DNA of 64,000 nt from Aquamicrobium defluvii (GTDB lineage: Bacteria > Pseudomonadota > Alphaproteobacteria > Rhizobiales > Rhizobiaceae): the NCBI RefSeq assembly GCF_004363725.1, contig NZ_SNZF01000016.1, forward strand, positions 32,476 to 96,475. Reading direction: 5' to 3'. Position 1 is the first letter of the stretch, and each line of letters starts with the position of its first letter. A program made the position numbers and the translations under genes. This document shows positions 46,246-55,191 of this stretch, one piece after another. The notes beneath the pieces are model-generated. The model had not been told where the DNA came from, made no database searches, and saw only the letters and a program-made list of their open reading frames with translations.

Positions 46246-49200
46246 ATGTACGCGGATGTCAAAAAAAACACCCATTCGACCCAAGGTTGGGTTGGACGCA
46301 GTCTGGAGCGCCATGAGGACGCAGCTTTGCTCATGGGGCAGGGCCGTTATGTCGATGACTTCCCCATAGCGCCCAACACCCTTCATGCCGCCGTGGTGCG
46401 TGCGTCGCACGCCCATGCCTTGATAACTGCGATTGATACGACGCGCGCTCTAGCCGTACCGGGCGTTCGCCATGTGATCACGGGCGAGCAGATCAGGGCC
46501 ATCTCCGATCCCTTCCTTACCGTACTTAAGCAGCCTATCGATCAATGGGCGCTGGCGGTCGAGCGGGTTCGCTATGTCGGCGAAGCTGTGGCTGTCGTGC
46601 TAGCCGATGATCGTTACATTGCCGAGGATGGCGCAGCTCTGGTCGATATCCTCTATGAGCCGCTTCCCGTTGTAGTCGATCCTGTGGCTGCCGTGCGCTC
46701 TGACGCGCCGCTGCTACATCCGGCTGCCGGCAGCAACCAGCTTTCCGTGCGGGAATTCGTCTACGGTGAACCTGATGCCGCATTCGCCCGCGCTGAGCGG
46801 ACCATTTCCGTAGACATCGAATATCCGCGTAGTTCCTATACGCCTATGGAGTGTTTCGCAGTAGTGGCCGAGTACCGGCCGGGCGACAAGAGCTTCGACG
46901 TTCTCGCCAATTTCCAGGGACCTTTTTCCGCCCACCCGGTCATGGCCAAGGCGCTGCGGGTCCCGGGCAGCAGGCTACGGTTACGCATACCGCCGGATAG
47001 CGGCGGCAGCTTTGGTATCAAGCTCTCGGTTTTTCCATACATCGTCCTGATGGGGCTTGCCGCCCGGATAAGCGGTCGCCCGGTCAAGTGGATCGAGGAT
47101 CGCCTAGAACACCTTCAGGCAGCCAATTCGGGGCCGAACCGCATTACTCGGCTCGATGCGGCAGTCGAGCCCGATGGCCGGGTCACGGCGCTTCGCTTTG
47201 ATAATCTTGAGGACTACGGCGCCTATCTTCGTGCGCCAATGCCTGGGCCACTCTATCGAATGCATGGTGCCACTACCGGCGCTTATGACATACGCCATCT
47301 CGCCATGGTGAATCGCGTCGTGGTAACAAACAAAATGCCTGCCGCCCTGGTGCGAGGCTTTGGTGGCCCGCAGCTTTATTTGGCTCTTGAGCGGCTCATG
47401 CAGCGGATCGCAGTCGAACTCGGGCTCGATCCTCTCGAGGTAATCCGGCGCAACTTGATCTCTGCCGACGCTTTTCCGTATCGGACGCCGGCTGGCGCCT
47501 TGTACGATTCAGGAGACTACCAAAAGGCCATCGAGATCGCGACGGGCGATGGCCGACTGACGGACTTGCTTCGCCGGCGTGATGAAGCAAGGGCCGCGGG
47601 AAAACTTTACGGCATAGGTTATGCCGCAGTCGTCGAACCCGGCATGTCCAATATGGGCTATCTCAGCACCATATTGCCCGAGGAGATCCGACAGCAGCAG
47701 GGCCCCAAGAACGGAGCCGTCTCCATGGTCAGGGTCAATGTCGACGCCGTGGGTGGTGTCTCCATGACGGCCGATGTCACCGTTCAGGGGCAAGGTCATG
47801 CCACTGCTCTGTCGCAGATCGTAGCGGATCAACTTGGCCTCCACCCGCGGGATATATCCGTCAATCTGGAGATCGACACGCAGAAAGATGCGTGGTCAAT
47901 CGCCGCCGGCAGCTATTCTTGTCGTTTCTCTCCCGGCACTGCCGTTGCCGCTCATCTCGCTGGAAAGCAGGTCCGCGATAAGGTGGCGCGCATTGCCGCT
48001 GGCCTTTTTAAAACAACGGAGGATGATGTCGGCTTCGGCGGCGGCAGGGTGTTTTCTATTGCGCAACCCGCTAAAAGTATGCCCTTCGGTCGCGCAGCCG
48101 GCACGGCCCACTGGTCACCGGTTCTCGTTCCCGATACCGATCAGCCCGGTATCAGCGAAACCGGCATCTGGGCTCCGCAGGAACTGGCTCCCCCTACGGG
48201 CGGCGACGAGATCAATACCTCGCTCACTTATGGCTTTGTATTCGACATGTGTGGCATCGAGATCGATCCTTTGACAATGCAGGTCAAGGTGGATCGATAT
48301 GTCTCCATGCACGACGCCGGCAAGTTGATTAATCCACTCCTGGCCGAAGGTCAGATACGAGGTGCTTTTGTCCAAGGACTGGCAACAGCGCTTTATGAAG
48401 AAATCGTCTACGACGACAAAACAGGCGCTCTCCAGACCGGCACATTTGCCGAGTATCTCGTGCCCACAGCCTGCGAGGTGCCGCAGATCGAGATCATCCA
48501 CATGGAGACTCCGTCACCCTTCACTCCCCTTGGAGCGAAGGGATTGGCCGAAGGCAATTGCATGAGTACGCCGGTCTGCATTGCCAACGCCGTGGCCGAT
48601 GCATTGTCGCTGCGCGACGTGCGTTTGCCCATCACACCAAATCGTCTCAATGCTGTATTGGCCACCAATGAGGGTCCTGCGCCCACACTCACCAGCAACG
48701 TCGTCGATGCCGCAGCTATGGAAAAGGAGTTTGCAGAAGCGACAATTGCGGGCTCTGGAACATTGACGGTCGCGACGGAGGCAGGAAACATCTGGGACAC
48801 CCTGCTCAATCCGCAAACACTCAAGAACATTATCCCTGGCTGTCATACGGTGACCGCACTTCGTCCCGATCATTTCCAGGCTGAGGTGTCCCTCGGGGTC
48901 GGCCCGGTCCGTGGTCGGTTCATCGCGGATGTCTACCTGAGCGATCTTGTTCCACAGCGACAGGCTAAATTGAGCGGCGAATTGCGAGGTCCGCTCGGCA
49001 AGGCAGAAGGGAAGGGGCGAATCATTCTCAGCCTTACCCCGGACGGTACAAGGATCGATTATGCTTACGGCGTCGATGTCGGCGGCAAAGTAGCTTCAGT
49101 CGGCGGCCGGATGATCCGCCGTGCCGCAGATATGATCATTGGCCAGTTTTTTGAGCGTTTGGTCGCGTTGTCAGGCGACGGAGACGCAACGCCGACCAAG

Positions 49201-49257
49201 AAAACCAGGTCTGGGCTAATGGCTTGGTTGGTCGGCCTGTTCGGAGGTCAAAAATGA
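46246..49257 (+). CDS. Molybdenum hydroxylase large subunit fused to a CoxG domain
   Basis: A 1003-residue protein of the xanthine oxidase family. The ATG at 46246 follows GAGGCAGTG. Residues 1-790 are the molybdopterin part: GRSLERHEDAALLMGQGRYV, the GGSFGIKL loop, ALVRGFGGPQ, QGQGHATALSQIVADQLG, and the LGAKGLAEGN segment with the catalytic Glu. The CO-dehydrogenase loop AYRCSFR is absent (RGFGGPQ in its place), so it is not a CO dehydrogenase. Residues about 820-985 are an SRPBCC/CoxG domain (GNIWDTLLNPQTLKNIIPGC), normally a separate protein that helps maturation or membrane binding; the end LMAWLVGLFGG is a hydrophobic tail. Its substrate is probably a heteroaromatic or aromatic compound. 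Confidence 0.88.
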   Translation: MYADVKKNTHSTQGWVGRSLERHEDAALLMGQGRYVDDFPIAPNTLHAAVVRASHAHALITAIDTTRALAVPGVRHVITGEQIRAISDPFLTVLKQPIDQWALAVERVRYVGEAVAVVLADDRYIAEDGAALVDILYEPLPVVVDPVAAVRSDAPLLHPAAGSNQLSVREFVYGEPDAAFARAERTISVDIEYPRSSYTPMECFAVVAEYRPGDKSFDVLANFQGPFSAHPVMAKALRVPGSRLRLRIPPDSGGSFGIKLSVFPYIVLMGLAARISGRPVKWIEDRLEHLQAANSGPNRITRLDAAVEPDGRVTALRFDNLEDYGAYLRAPMPGPLYRMHGATTGAYDIRHLAMVNRVVVTNKMPAALVRGFGGPQLYLALERLMQRIAVELGLDPLEVIRRNLISADAFPYRTPAGALYDSGDYQKAIEIATGDGRLTDLLRRRDEARAAGKLYGIGYAAVVEPGMSNMGYLSTILPEEIRQQQGPKNGAVSMVRVNVDAVGGVSMTADVTVQGQGHATALSQIVADQLGLHPRDISVNLEIDTQKDAWSIAAGSYSCRFSPGTAVAAHLAGKQVRDKVARIAAGLFKTTEDDVGFGGGRVFSIAQPAKSMPFGRAAGTAHWSPVLVPDTDQPGISETGIWAPQELAPPTGGDEINTSLTYGFVFDMCGIEIDPLTMQVKVDRYVSMHDAGKLINPLLAEGQIRGAFVQGLATALYEEIVYDDKTGALQTGTFAEYLVPTACEVPQIEIIHMETPSPFTPLGAKGLAEGNCMSTPVCIANAVADALSLRDVRLPITPNRLNAVLATNEGPAPTLTSNVVDAAAMEKEFAEATIAGSGTLTVATEAGNIWDTLLNPQTLKNIIPGCHTVTALRPDHFQAEVSLGVGPVRGRFIADVYLSDLVPQRQAKLSGELRGPLGKAEGKGRIILSLTPDGTRIDYAYGVDVGGKVASVGGRMIRRAADMIIGQFFERLVALSGDGDATPTKKTRSGLMAWLVGLFGGQK

Positions 49258-50081
49258 AACCTGCGGCTTTCACTTATATGCGCCCAGACAATGTCGACGA
49301 GGCCCTGCAGATCTTGACCGAATACGGAAGCGAGGCGCGCGTACTGGCGGGAGGACAGTCGCTGATGGCCATGCTGAACCTGCGGCTGGTCGAGCCCGGA
49401 GTGCTGCTTGATATCTCGCGCCTACCGGCTTTGCGTCACATTCGCCTCGATAACGGGTTCATAGAGGTTGGAGCCGCAGTGACGCAAGCAGAGCTGCTCG
49501 CCTGGCCCGACCTCGAGCGCGAAGCGCCTTTCATCGCACAGGCGCTACCCTGGGTCGGTCATTTCCAGACCCGTAATCGCGGGACCGTCTGCGGCTCGAT
49601 CAGCCACGCCGATCCCAGTTCGGAATTGCCACTCTCTCTCGCCTTGCTTCAGGGCGAGGCTGTCCTGCGCTCGAGCAAGGGAGAACGGCGGCTGGCGGCG
49701 CGTGACTATCAGACCGGCATGCTGCAGACGGCCCGCCGCGAGGATGAACTGCTTGTTGCGGTGCGTTTCCCCGTCGGCCTCGGCCGCGCGGGTGCTAGTT
49801 TCCAAGAAGTGTCACGGCGTCACGGTGATTTCGCCATTGTTTCCGCGGGCGTCATTCGCCACGCGGGGCGTATTCGGATCGGCATCGGCGGCGTCGCAGA
49901 TCGCCCTTCCTGCATCGAGCTCGACGAAAACGTATCCGCTGCGAACTTGACCGAGCGGATCGAACAACTCGCTTGGGAGCTCGGTGGCTACGACGACATC
50001 CATGCCAGTGCTCGCTTCCGTCGTGATCTCGTACGGCGCCTGGCGCCAAAATTAGTTTCCGAGGTGCTGTCATGCGCATAA
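49254..50081 (+). CDS. Molybdenum hydroxylase FAD-binding subunit
   Basis: A 275-residue CoxM-like flavoprotein: VLAGGQSLMAMLNLRLVEPG is the FAD box and TRNRGTVCGSISHADPSSEL the second. The length excludes the extra iron-sulfur insert of 4-hydroxybenzoyl-CoA reductase. The ATG overlaps the large-subunit stop (ATGA). It passes electrons between the [2Fe-2S] subunit and the external acceptor. Confidence 0.9.
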   Translation: MKPAAFTYMRPDNVDEALQILTEYGSEARVLAGGQSLMAMLNLRLVEPGVLLDISRLPALRHIRLDNGFIEVGAAVTQAELLAWPDLEREAPFIAQALPWVGHFQTRNRGTVCGSISHADPSSELPLSLALLQGEAVLRSSKGERRLAARDYQTGMLQTARREDELLVAVRFPVGLGRAGASFQEVSRRHGDFAIVSAGVIRHAGRIRIGIGGVADRPSCIELDENVSAANLTERIEQLAWELGGYDDIHASARFRRDLVRRLAPKLVSEVLSCA

Positions 50082-50596
50082 TTAACAGTAATGAAATGTC
50101 TGCGGTGACCGTGGAGTTGAACGGCGAAAAGGTGACGGCCCTCGCCAGCCCCCGCATGCTTTTGAGCGATTTCCTACGCCATTCCGCCGGATCAACGGGC
50201 ACGCACGTGGGTTGCGAGCACGGTGTCTGTGGGTGCTGTACGGTCAAGGTCGATGGCGTGGCGAGCCGGTCCTGCCTGATGCTTGCGATGCAGGCCGACG
50301 GCCGACGGATCGAGACGGTCGAAGGGTTGGCGACCGACGCTGATAATATGGCGCCACTACAACGCGCCTTTCGCCGCCATCACGCACTGCAATGCGGGTT
50401 CTGCACGCCGGGGATCCTCATGTCGTTTTCCGATTTTTTGGGCCGCAACCCCAACCCGGGGGAAGACGAAGTCCGCGAAGTGCTCGGTGGCCACATTTGC
50501 CGCTGCACCGGTTATGAGGGCCTGATGCGCGCGATCATGGAGGCCGCATCAGAAATGCGAGGCGAGCCTGTGCCCGCGGCCTCGGACACCGTCTAA
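50072..50596 (+). CDS. Molybdenum hydroxylase [2Fe-2S] subunit
   Basis: A 174-residue CoxS-like protein with both clusters: the plant-type GCEHGVCGCCTVKVDG with the fourth Cys in SRSCLM, and the all-helical QCGFCTPGILMS with GHICRCTGYE. It overlaps the FAD subunit by 10 bp. An alternative ATG is nine codons in. The subunit order large-medium-small differs from coxMSL. Confidence 0.92.
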   Translation: MRIINSNEMSAVTVELNGEKVTALASPRMLLSDFLRHSAGSTGTHVGCEHGVCGCCTVKVDGVASRSCLMLAMQADGRRIETVEGLATDADNMAPLQRAFRRHHALQCGFCTPGILMSFSDFLGRNPNPGEDEVREVLGGHICRCTGYEGLMRAIMEAASEMRGEPVPAASDTV

Positions 50597-50624
50597 AAAT
50601 GTAATAACCATGGAGGAATACCAA

Positions 50625-51095
50625 ATGTCTAATCAACCAACTCGCGAAGTCATCACCATCGATGGCAAGAATGTCGTTCTGCAACGCGACACGTCTCCCA
50701 TGATCAACGGGGGCGTGTTGGAATTCGCCGACGCGCTCCGCGTCTTCAACATCTTCGACGATAAGTTCCAGCCATCTAACTTCGGCCTTGCCGATGGCAA
50801 GCCGCTACGCATGTACGATTCGACCACGGTCAAGATCGATCTCTCCAAGCGTAGCAAGGAAGACATGGGTTTCTGGCACCGCAACGCCGATGCGCACGAG
50901 ATCATCTTTTGCGTCAAGGGTGCCCTGCGTTGGGAAACTGAGATGGGTGTCCGTACTTTACGGCCTGGCGATATGATGCTGATTCCTAAGGGGATTGCTC
51001 ACCGCTCGACGCTTTGCGAGGAATCCGAAGCAGAGAATGTCTTGGTCGAGCTCAAAATCACCGAAGCGCTGAAATACGTCGCTGAAGACAAGTAA
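50625..51095 (+). CDS. Cupin-domain protein
   Basis: A 156-residue single-domain cupin. GGAGG (50613-50617) lies 7 bases before the ATG at 50625. The metal motif is read from WHRNADAHEIIFCVKGALRW (His, His, Glu) and RPGDMMLIPKGIAHRS (second His). Such cupins may be dioxygenases or isomerases acting on aromatic intermediates. In this operon it may open or modify a ring, but no family-specific residue proves it. Confidence 0.75.
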   Translation: MSNQPTREVITIDGKNVVLQRDTSPMINGGVLEFADALRVFNIFDDKFQPSNFGLADGKPLRMYDSTTVKIDLSKRSKEDMGFWHRNADAHEIIFCVKGALRWETEMGVRTLRPGDMMLIPKGIAHRSTLCEESEAENVLVELKITEALKYVAEDK

Positions 51096-51108
51096 AAAGG
51101 TGCTGCCC

Positions 51109-51906
51109 ATGATCGTCCGCTCCAACGGCGTCAACTTTAACTGCGTGATTGAGGGGCCCGAAGGGGCCCCTTGGATCACGCTGTCCCACGCGCTCGCCAA
51201 CAATCTGACGCTGTGGGATGAGATCGCAGCGGCGTTGTCCAGCCGCTATCGGGTCCTGCGCTACGATCAGCGTGGCCATGGCCTCAGCGAAGTCGTCGCC
51301 GGGCCCTATGATTTCCCCATGCTTATCGCCGATGTCCTTGGCATTTGGGATGCTCTCGGCATCAAGCGCAGTCACTGGATCGGCCTGTCGATCGGCGGTA
51401 TGATCGGATACGGGCTCGGTATCCACCATCCAGACCGGGTGCACAGTGTCATCGCTTGCGACTCTCGGCCCGATGCTCCTCCCGAATATGCTGCATATTT
51501 CCAGTCGCGCATCGACAAGGCGCGTGCCTACGGCATGGAGGGCGTGGTTGATTCCACGATTGAACGCTGGTTCACGCCGGAAACCCTGGCCGCTAATCCT
51601 CCAGTACTGGAGCGCGTGCGCGAGATGATCCGCACGACGAGCCCGTCGGGCCATGAAGGTTGCTGCGAGGCACTCAAGACCCTGGCCTACGGTCCCGAGC
51701 TACACCGGATTACCGTTCCGACGCTGCTTTTGGGTGGCGATAAAGACAAAGGCGCTCCACCGCATTTCCTTGCCGAAGGCGCGCGAAAAATTCCGACGGG
51801 CGAACACGTGGTCATTCCCGATGCGGGTCATATCAGCGCGTTGGAAAATCCAGCCGCAGTGTTGGCCGCGATCGAGTCATGGCTTGATCGGCACCCTGAA
51901 GCCTAA
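51109..51906 (+). CDS. Alpha/beta hydrolase, enol-lactonase-like
   Basis: A 265-residue hydrolase that resembles PcaD-type 3-oxoadipate enol-lactonases. The nucleophile elbow is HWIGLSIGGMIGYGLGI (GLSIGG), the oxyanion region ITLSHALANNLTLWDEIA, the acid LLGGDKDKGAPPH, and the His in IPDAGHISALENP. AAAGGTG lies before the ATG at 51109. It probably hydrolyses a lactone or an ester formed in the pathway. Confidence 0.82.
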   Translation: MIVRSNGVNFNCVIEGPEGAPWITLSHALANNLTLWDEIAAALSSRYRVLRYDQRGHGLSEVVAGPYDFPMLIADVLGIWDALGIKRSHWIGLSIGGMIGYGLGIHHPDRVHSVIACDSRPDAPPEYAAYFQSRIDKARAYGMEGVVDSTIERWFTPETLAANPPVLERVREMIRTTSPSGHEGCCEALKTLAYGPELHRITVPTLLLGGDKDKGAPPHFLAEGARKIPTGEHVVIPDAGHISALENPAAVLAAIESWLDRHPEA

Positions 51907-51962
51907 GCCCAGCTTTTTACCGGCCATGCGGCCTGCTCGCTGATTGAAATGGATACACTGCT

Positions 51963-52844
51963 ATGAAAGCTGACGTTTTTTCGGTTCCTATGACAGACGG
52001 CGCGGAGATCGTCATCCGCCACTATTCCCGCCCGGGGGCATTGCGCCTCTACATCACCCACGGCAACGGTTTTGCCGTGGACGGCTACAGGATTTTTTGG
52101 GAGCCGCTTCTGGATGCTTACGATGTTGTCCTTTTTGACATGCGAAACCACGGCCGTAATGCGGGTACAAGCGCGGACGGGCACAATTACGGGCAGTTCG
52201 CTCGTGACGTCACTTCCATCCACCAAGGCACCGTCGCCCGTATTGGTCCGGCTAAATCTGTTGGTATCTTCCACTCTATGTCGGCCCGATCGGCAATGAA
52301 GAATGCCGTGCAGTTCGGCTCGCCGTTCGATGCGCTGGTGTTGTATGATCCCCCAAGCGTGCCGCCCCGCAACCATCCCCTCTACGAAGCGATGCGTGAG
52401 TTCGAGATCAAGCTGATCGCATGGGCTGCGGGCAGGCAGGATCGGTTCGCTTCTGTCGACGAACTCGAAGCACAATATTCCGAAGCGCGCGCCAGCGCCC
52501 GCTGGCACCCGCAGGCCCGGCGCGATATGGCTGAAGCCGTGCTACGCCCGCTGGCCGATGGAAGTTTCGAATTGTCCTGCCGCCGCGAGCTGGAAGCTGC
52601 CATCTATCTTGGCGCCCTGACACTCGATCTCTGGCCCATGGCCAGCGAGTTGGGGCTGCCGACCCTCCTGGTCGGGGCCGATCCCTCGGGTACGAAGGGA
52701 CCGCCAACCGGCCCCGCCAACCACGCGCTTGCCCACGAAGGCGGCTACACGTACCACGGCATCGATGGGGCAGGACATCTGCTCCAAATCGAGAAGCCTG
52801 AAATATGTCGGGAAATCCTCATTGATTTCCTCGGAAGACTTTGA
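51963..52844 (+). CDS. Second alpha/beta hydrolase
   Basis: A 293-residue hydrolase: YITHGNGFAVDGYRIFWEPL (oxyanion loop), VGIFHSMSARSAMKNAV with the nucleophile Ser in HSMSAR, LLVGADPSGTKGPPT near the acid site, and IDGAGHLLQIEKPE with the His. It is the last gene of the hydroxylase operon. Its nucleophile elbow HSMSAR lacks the usual second glycine, so its substrate class may differ from the first hydrolase. Confidence 0.78.
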   Translation: MKADVFSVPMTDGAEIVIRHYSRPGALRLYITHGNGFAVDGYRIFWEPLLDAYDVVLFDMRNHGRNAGTSADGHNYGQFARDVTSIHQGTVARIGPAKSVGIFHSMSARSAMKNAVQFGSPFDALVLYDPPSVPPRNHPLYEAMREFEIKLIAWAAGRQDRFASVDELEAQYSEARASARWHPQARRDMAEAVLRPLADGSFELSCRRELEAAIYLGALTLDLWPMASELGLPTLLVGADPSGTKGPPTGPANHALAHEGGYTYHGIDGAGHLLQIEKPEICREILIDFLGRL

Positions 52845-53853
52845 GTCTGGCGGATCGGGAAATGGTACTGACGGTGCCTCCGACGCTTACCAACACAGTA
52901 TTTGACCGAAGATGGGACGCTTATTCGCCTGGTATGAGGCCATCTTCGGTAGCGTGCTTCTTTCTATCGTCATGATCCGAATTGGCCGCCCCATATTCAA
53001 TCTTGACTGGATTCCTTCGAGTCTTCTCTACTTCATGCTGGGCTTGCTTTTGAGCGCTAATTCCCGTTGTCTTCTGTCAGCTGATAGTCTCGGCGCCGTT
53101 ACGGCTCTGGATTGGTGCCACACTCGACGCGGGGTCTGGTACAGCTTGGTTGGGCGCGAGTGGCTGACGAGACTTTTCTGCATTGCCTTTTTGATCGTCA
53201 GCCGTCTGGCGGTGCTTCCTACCAATCTTGATGTCGTCCCTGCCGTCGATCTTTGTTTGAAGGGCGTCTCATTGCCGGTGTCAACTTTCTCTGCGGGGAA
53301 GGCCGGCACAATAGGCACAAACGAATCTGTGAAGTCAGCGATCGAGTGCCGATCGAGACCGGCTCGAAATGCCTGATCCCCAGACTGAAGTAACCTCCTG
53401 AGAAAAGGCAACATACACTGAACGGGCAGTTTTGTGGCAGACAGAAAACATCACCTGCTGAGACGCCTGACGTGTTGCGGCTGGCTCAATGACTTGATGC
53501 GCCGATGCCATCCTGACATGCTCGTCCACGTGCCGGTTTGCTGCCAACAAGGATGTTGCGATTCTCACGCACCCCGCCGGCGAGGACATGGGGGATTGCG
53601 TCGTCGCCGCTGTGCGACCGTTCCTACTTTGAGGCACAAAGGGGAGCTGAAAAGTCGCAACGGCGCTACGCCTAAAGGGTCGCTTTGAACCACCGGCCGC
53701 ATGACCCCGGCGACGTGCTCCGACGCTTACCATATGCGCGGGCTGCCCGGATGTTGTTGCGCGGCGGAGCCAGCAATGGGCAGAAACAGGATCTCGGTGG
53801 CTTCGTTGCGGGTTATGCCAAAAGGGCGGCCTGCGATGCCAAACAAGTAACAC
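52845..53853. other. About 1 kb without a supportable gene
   Basis: Open frames run in both directions (plus 52912-53376; minus 53028-53414 and 53335-53853) but none has a ribosome site or a domain that I recognise, and they overlap one another. The plus frame has one hydrophobic stretch near its start. It is best read as a junction of decayed DNA between the catabolic and sulfur clusters. Confidence 0.5.
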
Positions 53854-54744
53854 TCATTCTGCACCGCCGTTACGCGGCTGAAAGTACCCGAGCGGGATTT
53901 TCAGATACGACCGCCCGTTGCTCTCAGGCTCCGGAAGGCGCCCCCCACGAATGTTGACCTGTAAAGCGGCGAGCATAAGCTTCGGTAACGGCAACGTCGC
54001 GTCGCGCGCGTCACGAACCTTTATGAAGTCATCCTCACTCGGTGATCCGGAAAAGTGTTTGTTATGTGCGAGGTGGTCGGCAACACTGGCCTGACACATT
54101 TGCACCCTGCCTCCCGGTGCGTAGTCATGGCCGACAAAGATCCTAGTATCTGAAGGCAGATCAAGGATGCGTCTTATGCTGCGGTAGAGCTCGCGTGAGT
54201 TTCCCCCGGGAAAATCTGCGCGGCTTGAACCACTATCTGGCATCATTAACGTGTCGTGCACGAAGGCTGCGTCGCCGGCGACATAGGTAATCGAAGCCAT
54301 GGTGTGGCCGGGCGAAAACAGCACCTTTACCGAAATCCGGCCCACCTCGAACGCCTCACCATCCCTGAACAGTCGGTCCCACTGGGAGCCGTCGGTGCGG
54401 AAGTCATCGCTAAGGTGATAGATATCCTTCCATAACGCTTGAACCTTGGTCACGTGTTCGCCGGTTGCCATCGGCGCATTCAGCTTCCCTTTGAGATACG
54501 GTGCCGCAGAAAAATGGTCGGCGTGAGGATGTGTGTCGAGGATCCAGACGACTTGGATCCCTGTCATCGCAATATAATTCAGGATTTCGTCCGCGCGAGT
54601 TGTATCGACCGCGCCTGCCAGGGGGTCATAGCCAAGAACCGGATCGATGATCGCGCCCTTCATTGTGGACGCATCGTAGAACACGTACTGCCAGCTGCCA
54701 GTGGTTTTGTCCCAGAAGGATTTGACGATAGGCGCATGTGACAT
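53854..54744 (-). CDS. Persulfide dioxygenase (MBL fold, Blh/ETHE1-like)
   Basis: A 296-residue metallo-beta-lactamase fold enzyme. The metal motif THPHADHF is near residue 77, with SPGHTMASITY and FVGHDYAPGG supplying the other ligands. Relatives oxidise glutathione persulfide to sulfite. Classical Blh proteins of Agrobacterium and Xylella carry an N-terminal DUF442 domain; here that domain is absent, and one is found fused to SQR at 56245. It is the last gene of a three-gene operon with BigR-like and peroxiredoxin genes, 12 bp downstream of the regulator. Confidence 0.9.
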   Translation of the reverse strand: MSHAPIVKSFWDKTTGSWQYVFYDASTMKGAIIDPVLGYDPLAGAVDTTRADEILNYIAMTGIQVVWILDTHPHADHFSAAPYLKGKLNAPMATGEHVTKVQALWKDIYHLSDDFRTDGSQWDRLFRDGEAFEVGRISVKVLFSPGHTMASITYVAGDAAFVHDTLMMPDSGSSRADFPGGNSRELYRSIRRILDLPSDTRIFVGHDYAPGGRVQMCQASVADHLAHNKHFSGSPSEDDFIKVRDARDATLPLPKLMLAALQVNIRGGRLPEPESNGRSYLKIPLGYFQPRNGGAE

Positions 54745-54756
54745 GCAGGGTCCTCC

Positions 54757-55191
54757 TTATTCTGCCGGTTCCAAACGCGCCCACCGCGCCATCTCACCTA
54801 GAAAGGTCGATCTGATCATCGGGACCGGTTTAGTCTCATACAAGGCTGTCACAGCCTGGCCGCCTGCGCGCCCATCCTGCACCGGATCGCAGAACATAAG
54901 CCTGAGCATATCCATAACGACGCCTACCCGACCGTCTGCGATCGAATAGTATATTTGGCGCGATGCGCGCCGCGTGCGGACGACGCCTGCCTGACGAAGC
55001 TCCGCGAGCTGCTGGGAAAGTGCCGGTTGCTTGAAGTCGAGGGCATCTTGGATTTCACCAACCGACCGCTCTTGCTGAGCGATATGCCACAGCAGCATCA
55101 GCCGGCTCGGTGTGCTGAACAGGCGCATAAACTCGGCCGCCCCAACGGATTTCTCCAGCATTGCTTCCGACCTGGGAATCACTTTGCTCAT
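54757..55191 (-). CDS. ArsR-family repressor, BigR/SqrR-like, with one cysteine
   Basis: A 144-residue ArsR winged-helix repressor: FMRLFSTPSRLMLLWHIAQQ, SVGEIQDALDFKQPALSQQL, and RRASRQIYYSIADGRV. BigR and SqrR sense persulfides through two cysteines that form a disulfide or tetrasulfide bridge. Here the C-terminal one is present (LMFCDP, Cys 101) but the first is replaced by Trp 35 (LLWHIAQ, where relatives have a Cys after LMIL). The C-terminal tail is longer than usual. The gene overlaps the peroxiredoxin stop by 4 bp. It should control this operon and the divergent SQR operon. Confidence 0.85.
   Translation of the reverse strand: MSKVIPRSEAMLEKSVGAAEFMRLFSTPSRLMLLWHIAQQERSVGEIQDALDFKQPALSQQLAELRQAGVVRTRRASRQIYYSIADGRVGVVMDMLRLMFCDPVQDGRAGGQAVTALYETKPVPMIRSTFLGEMARWARLEPAE

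Noticed and set aside
46246..50596. Carbon monoxide dehydrogenase
   Set aside because: The CoxL active-site loop AYRCSFR is missing and the subunit order is different, so CO oxidation is unlikely.
46246..50596. 4-hydroxybenzoyl-CoA reductase
   Set aside because: The FAD subunit is too short to hold the extra iron-sulfur insert of that enzyme.
52912..53376. Plus frame of 154 codons as a membrane protein
   Set aside because: One hydrophobic stretch only, no ribosome site, and equal-quality overlapping frames on the other strand.
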